Assembly: GCF_051209875.1 (NCBI RefSeq)
Contig: NZ_JBNTQY010000001.1
Location: 5,580,001-5,644,000, forward strand
DNA: 64,000 nt
Source of the DNA: Emticicia sp051209875
GTDB lineage: Bacteria > Bacteroidota > Bacteroidia > Cytophagales > Spirosomataceae
Reading direction: 5' to 3'
Shown here: positions 39,946 to 47,935 of the stretch, one piece after another
Layout of the letters: each line of letters opens with the position of its first letter
Numbering within the stretch: the first letter of the stretch is position 1
The notes under the pieces: model-generated
What the model was told of the DNA's origin: nothing
Databases searched by the model: none
The model's input: only the letters and a program-made list of their open reading frames with translations
Program-made: the position numbers and the translations under genes

Positions 39946-41858
39946 TGAAAAAAATACTGTGTTGGCAAATCAATAGCTTTTGGCTTAAACTTGCCTATCT
40001 TTTATTTCTGATAGTTTTATTATTTCCTTTTTATCGAATTTCCGAACCACCAAGTCCTGGAATTGATAATTCTTGGCGTATTGCTTTAGAAATGGCCTAC
40101 CAAAAAGGCTTGGTTTTTGGAAAAGATATTATCTATACTTATGGTCCACTTGGCCGACTTACGCAGCGAATTGCCATTGAAACAAGTAATTTTGAACTGT
40201 TTCTATTTGATATTTTTTGTTTTACAAATGTTGGCTTTTTGCTCCACCATTTTTTCCCAAAACCGCTTAAATTTTATCATTTACTTATACATTTTGGCCT
40301 TTTTCTACTTATTTCTTCCATTTATGGAGAATGGTTGAGTTTTATATTATTCTTTATCAGTATTTTCTCTGGGCTTTTGTTTCTTAAAAAACAAAATCAA
40401 TGGCTTCTTTTCCATGCGATTATCATGGGAGTTATTAATTTTTATATCAAAGCCAATTATGGTGTGATTGCCTTGGGATTCGTTTTTATGCTTTTGTTTT
40501 ATGCTTTTTTCTCTAAACGCTTATCACGTCTCAATCTTTCATTATATCTTTTAGGAAGCATATTTCTGTTGGTTTCTTTAGCATTTTTATTAAAAACTGA
40601 CCTGTTGGCTTATTTTTATTCGAGTGTAGAGATTATCAAAGGTTATAATGAATCACAATCGCTTTTTCCGACTGACCGACTAAGGGCTGTTGCTTCTTCT
40701 TATGTTGTTTTTGTTTTATTCTTGGTTCTTTTGATAGGTTTTATTGTTCAAAAACTTAAAAATAAAGACTTTTCTTTACCAACACTTGATTCTTTTTTTG
40801 TGTTGGGGTGTGCGGGCGTTTGTTCATTTGTTTTACTAAAATATGCGTTTGTAAGAGCCGATGACGCTCATTTGATGTCATTTGTGCGAAGTGCTTGTTT
40901 TCCTTTTTTATTGATAGCTACTTTTGGTAACGAAAAATGGCTCAAGCAAAGCGGTTGGATTTTGGTTTCGCTTAATTTATTAAGTTATATTATATTTTAT
41001 CAGCCTATTTATGGAAAAATAACTTTTCCCATTGCTGATAACTTACGAACCAAAAGTTATATTTTACCCGAATACTTTAAGTCTATTTTCAAAAAAACAC
41101 CTCCGTCTTACAACCCAAGCTACCCAAAAGAGATCTTAGAGTTAATCGGTGATAAAACTATTGATTTAGTACCCAATGAAGTTTCAGAAATTTATCTAAA
41201 TCATCTTAATTATAATCCACGCCCTGTAGTGCAATCATATCAGGCGTATAACGAATATTTAGATAATAAGAATCAGGAAAAATACCTATCAGATACTGCC
41301 CCAGCTTTTGTAATTTATAGTATAGAAAACAACGATGGCAAATACTCCATTGGCGATGAAACACTCACTTTGTTGGCACTTTTACAAAGATATGAACCTG
41401 TAAAAATATGGGATAATCATCTGTTATTGAGCAAGAAAAAAGTAACCAAAACTTTGAAATTGATTAAACAAACAAAGCACACTTGGGAACTTGGAAAAAC
41501 ATATCCATTAAATCATTCAGCTCAAACAAAGGATATGTTATGTTTGTTGAAAGTAAAAACAAGCTATAATTGGTTTGGTAAGTTGCTAAACTTGTTTTTT
41601 CAACCGCCACATCTCAATATGGAGCTTACTATTACTAACGACAAAAAAACTAATTATCGAACGGTTCCTATTTTGTTGAGCAAGGGTCTTGTGGTTGGTT
41701 CAAAAATTGATAATGTGCTAGACGCTAAACAATTCTTTGAGCAAGGTTTCGTTGAGAATAAAGGTATTGAAAGTATTCGTTTCAATGAAATTTTAAGAAA
41801 AAAAACAGGTTTTGATAATAAAATTGATATTTTTGAGGAGTGGTATGAACTGAAATAG
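39945..41858 (+). CDS. Large polytopic membrane protein, GT-C-like, second of a pair
   Basis: 637 residues with the same layout as its neighbour: about eleven membrane segments (residues 10-365) and a soluble C-terminal domain (about 370-637). The first outside loop reads PSPGIDNSWRIALEMAYQKG followed by LVFGKDIIYTYGPLGRL, a DxSW...GxDxIxTxGPLG pattern that I associate with uncharacterised multi-pass proteins of cell-surface glycan loci. The ATG shares its A with the stop of the upstream gene. Substrate unknown. Confidence 0.65.
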   Translation: MKKILCWQINSFWLKLAYLLFLIVLLFPFYRISEPPSPGIDNSWRIALEMAYQKGLVFGKDIIYTYGPLGRLTQRIAIETSNFELFLFDIFCFTNVGFLLHHFFPKPLKFYHLLIHFGLFLLISSIYGEWLSFILFFISIFSGLLFLKKQNQWLLFHAIIMGVINFYIKANYGVIALGFVFMLLFYAFFSKRLSRLNLSLYLLGSIFLLVSLAFLLKTDLLAYFYSSVEIIKGYNESQSLFPTDRLRAVASSYVVFVLFLVLLIGFIVQKLKNKDFSLPTLDSFFVLGCAGVCSFVLLKYAFVRADDAHLMSFVRSACFPFLLIATFGNEKWLKQSGWILVSLNLLSYIIFYQPIYGKITFPIADNLRTKSYILPEYFKSIFKKTPPSYNPSYPKEILELIGDKTIDLVPNEVSEIYLNHLNYNPRPVVQSYQAYNEYLDNKNQEKYLSDTAPAFVIYSIENNDGKYSIGDETLTLLALLQRYEPVKIWDNHLLLSKKKVTKTLKLIKQTKHTWELGKTYPLNHSAQTKDMLCLLKVKTSYNWFGKLLNLFFQPPHLNMELTITNDKKTNYRTVPILLSKGLVVGSKIDNVLDAKQFFEQGFVENKGIESIRFNEILRKKTGFDNKIDIFEEWYELK

Positions 41859-41867
41859 CGAAGGAAA

Positions 41868-44216
41868 ATGAAAGAGTTAAAAAAATTGATTTGTATAAAT
41901 ATTGTCTTCACACTTTCTGTCATTTTCGCAGATAGCTTACAAGCCCAAAACGCTACTCCTAAGAGGTACGTTTGTCAAGGAATAGGCAACTTAGATTCAG
42001 GGGTTAACCATGCTATTCCTGTGATGAATAAAATGGTTGCGGCTGGTTGCAATGCTGCATTTCTCACTGTTTGGTGGGATAGGGTATATCCACAAGTCAA
42101 TTCAAAGCCAAACTTTGCACAGCTTGATAATCAAATTAATCATGCAATCAATAATTTAGGAATAAAAGTTGCCATACGTATTCATCTTGGTCGAACTTTC
42201 TCTCTCACAAAGGGTTTTTGGGAAGAAGAAGAGTCGGTAAAAGATTTTAAAGGAAAACCGCTCACACATTATTACGACAATAATCATTTTAGTTTTGCAC
42301 ACCAACCTTCTATTGAAAAAGCAAAAAGTTTTGTCAAAGAAGTATGCGAACGTTACAAAAATTATCAAAAAGCTGGAAAAATCATTTTTATTACGGTTGT
42401 CAATACTCCACAACAGGAGTTAGGATATGCGTTTCAAAACCAACAATGGCCAGAAAGAGAATACCAAGCTGTATTTGATCATTCAAAATGGTCGATGATA
42501 AAATGGAAAGATTGGGCAAAAGAAAAATATACGACCATACGCACCCTCAATAGCTACTGGGGAACAAGTTACAAGAATTTTACTGAGGTTGAGCCTTATG
42601 TCAATTGGGGAACACCACAAGATTCTTTTAGAGGGCGTAGAGGTAAAGATTGGTATGTTTTTCGGCATTTACTGCTCAAAAACTATTATGACCAAATCAT
42701 TGAATCTATCAAATCAGTAGAGCCAACTTATAAAGTAGCCTGTGAATTTGGGGGCGTTGCCGACGACTTAACAATTTTAAGAGCGACATTTGGCTTTAAA
42801 AACCTTTCTGAAAAAGCTGATATTGTTAAAACTTCAAGTGAGGGTTTTCAAGGAGATATCGCCTTTAGTAATTTAGCACCTAATCAAAAATTTTATACCG
42901 AAGTTGCTTTTTTTGACCTCCAAACGGCCGATGATTTAAAAAAATATGTACAACGTACTGTTGAATATGGCTGTGAATTTATCATGCTTGGTGTAGAATC
43001 AGACAATCCTGCCGATTTTGAAAAAATTCTTCCCGCCGTTCAAGAAGCTGTCAAGGCAATTGATAAAGTAAGCCCTGCGGTAGTTTTTGCAGATTCAGTA
43101 ACATATCGACTTTCTCAATTGACCGACAGTAGAGAGCTTGTTATTAATGATTGGAAAACAAAGTCGGATAATGGAAAAAAGCGAATAAAAGTTATTTTGG
43201 AGGAAGATTTAATTATAGAAAACAAAAAAATTGAAAATCCATTACCTGATATTGTTGAGACAACACCAACTACACCTACTCCACCACCAACACCGCCGAC
43301 ACCAAGTAACCCAAATTTACCTAATCAACTTCCTAAAGAAAACATTAAGGATTATACTAAAGAATTGGTTGTAAATCAAAGTTTCCAATTTAGAATTCCT
43401 GAAAACTTGTATTATGATACTGATGGTTTTATTGCTTTTATCGAAGTTTTGGAATCTCCTTCATGGGTAAATTTTAATCGTTTTGAGCTAAATTTCTATG
43501 GAAAAGCACCGTATTTAGGGAAAAACAAAGTAAAATTGCGTGTTTATGACAACAGTGGTGGTAGCATTGAATCAAATATTTATCTCGAAATTGTTCCACC
43601 AATCATTGATTTTGAATTGATAAAAGCTGATTATTTCAATGTCCCTATACAAGGCTTAGGACTGATTTATAATAAAAACACTTTATATTTAGACCATTTG
43701 CCCGAACAAGTCAATTTTGTGGCTCGATGTAATTTGGACTCTGTAAATTTCATCTTTAATTTAACTGGCCCTTATAAATTCAGCCGAAGTTCTGATAGAA
43801 TACCTTACAATCTTTTCGGTGAAGGCCGAGGTTTAAAATTTCCAGTTGGAACCTATACACTAAGTGCCAAAGCCTATAAAAATGATTCGGTTATTACCTC
43901 AAAAACCATTCAGTTTTTTGTTTCGGCCTCTACCAATCCTGCTGAAAATATTCTGCCTGATTGGCGAATTTATCCCAATCCATTTGAACAAATCTGCAAT
44001 ATCAAATTACCTGATAGTGAAGACCTTACGCTTTTAAATTTTGCTTTATTTACATCGACTGGCCAAAAGCAAGCAATAAAAAAAGACTTTATTACGATTG
44101 TAGAAAAAACCGCCTACATTGATTTAGGTCATGTCGATATCCCAGCAGGTAATTATATCTTAGAAGTAAATAAAAATGGGGAGGTTTTGAAAAGAGTGAG
44201 GGTATCTAAACTTTAG
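41868..44216 (+). CDS. T9SS-secreted glycoside-hydrolase-like protein with Ig-like region
   Basis: 782 residues. Signal peptide to about residue 26 (FADSLQAQ). Residues about 30-400 look like a TIM-barrel of the beta-galactosidase (GH42/GH35-like) kind: NKMVAAGCNAAFLTVWWDRV, NLGIKVAIRIHLGRTF and YGCEFIMLGVESDN; the catalytic acids are not certain. A Pro/Thr linker (about 460-485, TPTTPTPPPTPPTP) leads to a cadherin/He_PIG-like sandwich (about 495-580), another sandwich, and a C-terminal type A sorting domain (about 700-782: WRIYPNPFEQICNIKLPDS, AGNYILEVNKNGEVLKRVRV). It should cross the outer membrane by type IX secretion. Last gene of the glycan unit; its stop overlaps the convergent next gene by 4 bp. 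Confidence 0.78.
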   Translation: MKELKKLICINIVFTLSVIFADSLQAQNATPKRYVCQGIGNLDSGVNHAIPVMNKMVAAGCNAAFLTVWWDRVYPQVNSKPNFAQLDNQINHAINNLGIKVAIRIHLGRTFSLTKGFWEEEESVKDFKGKPLTHYYDNNHFSFAHQPSIEKAKSFVKEVCERYKNYQKAGKIIFITVVNTPQQELGYAFQNQQWPEREYQAVFDHSKWSMIKWKDWAKEKYTTIRTLNSYWGTSYKNFTEVEPYVNWGTPQDSFRGRRGKDWYVFRHLLLKNYYDQIIESIKSVEPTYKVACEFGGVADDLTILRATFGFKNLSEKADIVKTSSEGFQGDIAFSNLAPNQKFYTEVAFFDLQTADDLKKYVQRTVEYGCEFIMLGVESDNPADFEKILPAVQEAVKAIDKVSPAVVFADSVTYRLSQLTDSRELVINDWKTKSDNGKKRIKVILEEDLIIENKKIENPLPDIVETTPTTPTPPPTPPTPSNPNLPNQLPKENIKDYTKELVVNQSFQFRIPENLYYDTDGFIAFIEVLESPSWVNFNRFELNFYGKAPYLGKNKVKLRVYDNSGGSIESNIYLEIVPPIIDFELIKADYFNVPIQGLGLIYNKNTLYLDHLPEQVNFVARCNLDSVNFIFNLTGPYKFSRSSDRIPYNLFGEGRGLKFPVGTYTLSAKAYKNDSVITSKTIQFFVSASTNPAENILPDWRIYPNPFEQICNIKLPDSEDLTLLNFALFTSTGQKQAIKKDFITIVEKTAYIDLGHVDIPAGNYILEVNKNGEVLKRVRVSKL

Positions 44217-44653
44217 AAAATCAAGTCTTTCACAAAATAAAAAAACAATGTTTGTATGATCGCCCAAGCTACGGCACTTATAAACATTTGAATAATAATT
44301 TCACGTTTTTCATAACGGAAAGCCATTGCTATCGCAGTACCTCCGATGGGAGTAAATAATAAAGGTGTAAGCAATGCAATGCCTATCAAGCCAAATTTTC
44401 TGCGTGTTTTTATTGCCAAACGATTCATTTTAGTAAATTTCTTAGCCTGTTCCTTTTTAGGAAAGAATTTCACCCAAATTTTTTGTATAAAATCACTTGA
44501 AAATAAAATTAATGAAACTGTTAGCATCATTCCTATTACCGAACAAATAGCTGTTTCAACCCAGCCTAATTGCAAAGCTAAACCTGTCAATGGTCCTCCT
44601 GCAAACTTGAGCATACTTATTGCAATGACTGAAATATATTTAGCAAAATTCAT
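44213..44653 (-). CDS. Small inner-membrane protein, possibly small multidrug-export-like family
   Basis: 146 residues with four hydrophobic segments. It resembles the Sm_multidrug_ex (PF06695-like) group in its second half (KFGLIGIALLTPLLFTPIGG, TAIAMAFRYEKREIIIQMFI), which has a paired-helix re-entrant pattern like DedA-type proteins. The assignment is tentative. A basic cytoplasmic loop (KFFPKKEQAKKFTKMNRLAI) sits in the middle. It is convergent with and overlaps the T9SS protein gene by 4 bp. Confidence 0.6.
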   Translation of the reverse strand: MNFAKYISVIAISMLKFAGGPLTGLALQLGWVETAICSVIGMMLTVSLILFSSDFIQKIWVKFFPKKEQAKKFTKMNRLAIKTRRKFGLIGIALLTPLLFTPIGGTAIAMAFRYEKREIIIQMFISAVAWAIIQTLFFYFVKDLIF

Positions 44654-44821
44654 GTTGTTGTAGTCTTTTTTTTATTGGTGGATAGTACTGTTTTTTCGAA
44701 ATGCTTGTTTTATTAACAAAGAAATACAACTTTTGTTGCATTATGCCATAAACCTATTTAAAGTACTCGTTTTCGAGTTTAAATGGCTAATTTATTTTAT
44801 AAATATAACCTAACCTAAAAC

Positions 44822-45682
44822 ATGAAACTAAAATTACTTCTTTTGTTTATTTTTTCATTTTACTTAACTGCTCAAGCACAAGACACACCAGCCGATACTC
44901 TTCAACCTGTAAATAACCCAGTGATGCAAGCAGATAGTACTGCTCAGGAGGAAGAAGGCGGAGAAGAGGAAGAAGAAGGTTCAGAGGAAGAAGAAGAGGA
45001 TAAAGATACCACACCTGCTAAGTTCCGTTACCGTTTCTCTACCGATGGTACTGTTACTTCGGGAAATGTCAGTCGTGCGTTGATTCAATTTGCCACAAGT
45101 TTAGACTGGAATTTGCACAAAACATTCAAACTATCAAGTAGCCCTTCTTACGTTTTTGGTAATCAAAATAAAGTTGCGGCCGAACGAGAAACCTTTGCCG
45201 ACCTCAGAGCAAGTTTTTTATATGAAAAACGCTTCTATTATTTAGCATTTTCTTCTTATGAACAGAGTAATCTGCGAAAGATAAACAATCGCTTTATTGG
45301 AGCGGGAGGGATTGGTTATAAATTGGTTCAGAAAAAAACGATTTATCTTTCTGTCACCAATGTTTTGCTCTATGAAAAGACTGATTTTGTTGTCAATGAA
45401 AAATTTCCCGACCGAAATCTTTGGCGAAACTCTACCCGTCTTTTTGGCGAATACACCTTCGATAATGGGAAAATGTCGCTCTCGCACACACTTTATGTAC
45501 AGCCCAGCATCACCGAAAAGAATTTTCGATGGAATGGAAATTTGATTCTTCGTTATCAAGTTTCCAAAAACGTAAGTTTTCGTAGTATGATGGAAAATTC
45601 TTATGAGAGCATCGTTGTTCCTGGTAGAAAAAACAATGATTTTCGCTGGACTTTCGGAATAGTCTTAGAAGGCAAGAAATAG
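44822..45682 (+). CDS. DUF481-type outer-membrane protein with acidic N-terminal stretch
   Basis: 286 residues. Signal peptide MKLKLLLLFIFSFYLTAQAQ. Residues about 40-65 are almost entirely Glu and Gly (EEEGGEEEEEGSEEEEEDKD). From about 68 onward alternating beta-strands with aromatic ends form a small barrel of the DUF481 (YdiY-like) type: GTVTSGNVSRALIQFATSLD, YLAFSSYEQSNLRKINNRF, FIGAGGIGYKLVQKKTIYLS and NFRWNGNLILRYQVSKNVSF. Function unknown. The acidic stretch might bind cations, which is speculation. Confidence 0.75.
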   Translation: MKLKLLLLFIFSFYLTAQAQDTPADTLQPVNNPVMQADSTAQEEEGGEEEEEGSEEEEEDKDTTPAKFRYRFSTDGTVTSGNVSRALIQFATSLDWNLHKTFKLSSSPSYVFGNQNKVAAERETFADLRASFLYEKRFYYLAFSSYEQSNLRKINNRFIGAGGIGYKLVQKKTIYLSVTNVLLYEKTDFVVNEKFPDRNLWRNSTRLFGEYTFDNGKMSLSHTLYVQPSITEKNFRWNGNLILRYQVSKNVSFRSMMENSYESIVVPGRKNNDFRWTFGIVLEGKK

Positions 45683-45686
45683 CATT

Positions 45687-46058
45687 CTATTTTATTTTTG
45701 GTTGATAATCATTAAAAAATGCTAACCAAATAGAGCGTGAAAGTCGATAGATAAATGGGGTTATCAAAACCGTGAAAAGTACATACACCCAAATATAAAT
45801 TCGCCAATCAACTCGCCCGTCGAAATATACATAATAAGCAATGGTAGCGGCTACAAAAATCATCATATTGATGATTGAACTGATGTACATTGCTCCATAA
45901 AAAAAACCAGTTTCACGTTCATACTTCAAATTACATTTGGGGCAATTTTCGTGCATTTTAGTTAGTTTTTTCCAAGAAAAAGGATTTTTTGTTATAAACA
46001 AATCACCCTCGTGGCAGCGTGGGCATTTCATTTTTATGGTGGCTTCTACAGTATTCAT
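45687..46058 (-). CDS. DUF983 family zinc-ribbon membrane protein
   Basis: 123 residues from the ATG at 46058 (MNTVEATIKMKCPRC); an upstream start at 46100 would add 14 hydrophobic residues and is less likely. The N-terminus has two CPxC knuckles (MKCPRCHEGDLF and ENCPKCNLKYERETGFFYGA), followed by two or three membrane segments (ISSIINMMIFVAATIAYYVY, IYIWVYVLFTVLITPFIYRL). This matches DUF983, of unknown function. It is convergent with the DUF481 gene, 4 bp apart. Confidence 0.82.
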   Translation of the reverse strand: MNTVEATIKMKCPRCHEGDLFITKNPFSWKKLTKMHENCPKCNLKYERETGFFYGAMYISSIINMMIFVAATIAYYVYFDGRVDWRIYIWVYVLFTVLITPFIYRLSRSIWLAFFNDYQPKIK

Positions 46059-46186
46059 AAATTTAAAGACGTTTTCTAAGATAAGTACAAATTTCGTCAA
46101 AATAATCCCAGTCTAAGGATATTTTTTAAGATATTTTAAAAAATGACTCAAACTTTATGAATTAAGTAAATGATGATTAAATTTGC

Positions 46187-46212
46187 TAAAAAACTATCGC
46201 GGCGGCGAACCG
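46187..46212 (-). repeat. GC-rich mini-hairpin with T-run (copy 2)
   Basis: On the minus strand, CGGTTCGCCGCCGCGATAG followed by TTTTTT. The stem TCGC-CGCC-GCGA corresponds to CCGC-CGCC-GCGG of copy 1 at 13255: the C-G closing pair is replaced by T-A on both sides. It lies between divergent genes, 10 bp before the amidohydrolase ATG, so it does not sit at a gene end. Confidence 0.55.
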
Positions 46213-46221
46213 TCAAATATC

Positions 46222-47850
46222 ATGTCTAAAAAAATTATACGCCCTTGGCTTAAAGTTCTCTTTAGCTTTGCTACCACATTTGTATTTGCCCAAATCGAAA
46301 AAGCACCTACTCGTGCCGAAGGCGAATACGCCAATCGTACGATCATTCGGGGCGTAACGCTCATCAACAGTACAGGAGCTCCACCCGTTGGCCCTGTTGA
46401 TATTGTTATTGAAAAAAACAAAATCGCTCAAATCAAGCAAGTGGGTTATCCTGGTGTACCTATTGATCAAAAAAATCGCCCAAAATTGAATGACGGCGAC
46501 AAAGAACTCGACTGTACAGGCATGTACCTAATGCCCGGTTTTATTGATATGCACGGTCATATTGGAGGAAAACAACAAGGCACACCAGCCGAATATGTAT
46601 TCAAACTTTGGCTGGGGCATGGTATCACTACCATTCGTGACCCTTCTGCGGGAAATGGTTTAGAATGGACGCTTGACCAAAAACGCAAAAGCGAAAAAAA
46701 TGAAATTACAGCTCCAAGAATCAAGGCATATACCGCTTTCGGCATGGGAAGCGACAAACCAATCACAACACCAGATGAAGCTCGTCAATGGGTACGAGAC
46801 AATGCTGCCAAAGGAGCTGATGGGATCAAGTTTTTTGGTGCTGAACCTGCTGTTTTTAGAGCAGCTTTAGACGAAAACAAAAAAATTGGGCTTCGCTCTG
46901 CTTGCCATCACGCTCAATTAGAGGTAGCTCGTATGAATGTTTTGGCAACTGCAAAAGCAGGCCTCACAAGCATGGAACACTGGTATGGCTTGCCAGAAGC
47001 TCTTTTTGATGAGCGAACTTTGCAAAATTATCCTGCTGATTATAATTATAATAATGAACAAAATCGATTTGAAGAGGCAGGAAAGTTGTGGAAACAAGCG
47101 GCCGAGCCTGGATCTGAAAAGTGGAATCAAGTGATGGATGAATTGATAAAAATTGATTTTACACTTGACCCAACTTTCAATATTTATGAAGCAAATCGAG
47201 ATTTGATGCTTGCTAGACGAGCTGAGTGGCACGACGAATATACATTGCCAGCCGTATGGCGTTTCTATGGACCAAGTCGCATTTCACATGGCTCATATTG
47301 GCTCAATTGGGGAACAGAACAAGAAGTAGCATGGAAAGAAAACTACCGCATTTGGATGCGTTTTGTGAATGAATATAAAAACAAAGGCGGAAGAGTAACC
47401 ACTGGCTCTGATTCAGGTTTTATTTATCAATTATATGGTTTCGCTTATATTCGTGAATTAGAATTGCTGCGTGAAGCTGGTTTTCATCCTTTAGAAGTGA
47501 TTCGTGCGGCAACTATCAAAGGTGCAGAAGCACTTGGCATGGCAGACCAAATTGGCTCAGTTGAAGTAGGAAAACTGGCTGATTTTGTCATTACTGAAGA
47601 AAATCCGTTAGCAAACCTTAAAACTCTTTACGGAACAGGAGCTATAAAAGTCAATGATAAAAACGAAGTAACCAGAGTTGGTGGTGTAAAATACACTGTA
47701 AAAGATGGGGTAATTTATGATGCCAAGAAATTATTGGCCGATGTTCGTAAAATGGTTGCTGATGCAAAAGTGAAGGAAAACTTTGAAATTACACAACCTG
47801 GTATTCCTCAAAAAGGAGCAAGTAAAGTACAAGGAGCGGAGAAGCATTGA
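46222..47850 (+). CDS. Secreted amidohydrolase-family protein
   Basis: 542 residues from the ATG at 46222, which gives a signal-peptide-like start (MSKKIIRPWLKVLFSFATTF, VFAQ); an upstream start at 46183 lies across the GC-rich hairpin. It is an imidazolonepropionase-like amidohydrolase: beta-sandwich IIRGVTLINSTGAPP, metal-binding HxH in MPGFIDMHGHIGGKQQG, a likely metal Lys (GADGIKFFG), His residues in RSACHHAQLEVARM and TSMEHWYGLP, and the metal Asp in RVTTGSDSGFIYQL, with the C-terminal return GSVEVGKLADFVI. It hydrolyses an amide or related bond in the periplasm; substrate unknown. Confidence 0.88.
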   Translation: MSKKIIRPWLKVLFSFATTFVFAQIEKAPTRAEGEYANRTIIRGVTLINSTGAPPVGPVDIVIEKNKIAQIKQVGYPGVPIDQKNRPKLNDGDKELDCTGMYLMPGFIDMHGHIGGKQQGTPAEYVFKLWLGHGITTIRDPSAGNGLEWTLDQKRKSEKNEITAPRIKAYTAFGMGSDKPITTPDEARQWVRDNAAKGADGIKFFGAEPAVFRAALDENKKIGLRSACHHAQLEVARMNVLATAKAGLTSMEHWYGLPEALFDERTLQNYPADYNYNNEQNRFEEAGKLWKQAAEPGSEKWNQVMDELIKIDFTLDPTFNIYEANRDLMLARRAEWHDEYTLPAVWRFYGPSRISHGSYWLNWGTEQEVAWKENYRIWMRFVNEYKNKGGRVTTGSDSGFIYQLYGFAYIRELELLREAGFHPLEVIRAATIKGAEALGMADQIGSVEVGKLADFVITEENPLANLKTLYGTGAIKVNDKNEVTRVGGVKYTVKDGVIYDAKKLLADVRKMVADAKVKENFEITQPGIPQKGASKVQGAEKH

Positions 47851-47873
47851 AAATAAAAAGATTGGATAAAATG

Positions 47874-47912
47874 AAAACCCCTCTAAAACTTTTAAGAATT
47901 TAGAGGGGTTTT
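47874..47912. terminator. Bidirectional terminator between amidohydrolase and lon
   Basis: AAAACCCCTCTAAA (47874-47887) and its reverse complement (47899-47912) around an 11-nt loop, with A-tract before and T-tract after. It stands in the convergent gap and serves both genes. Confidence 0.9.
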
Positions 47913-47935
47913 TATTTTCTGTAAAATTACTTGGC

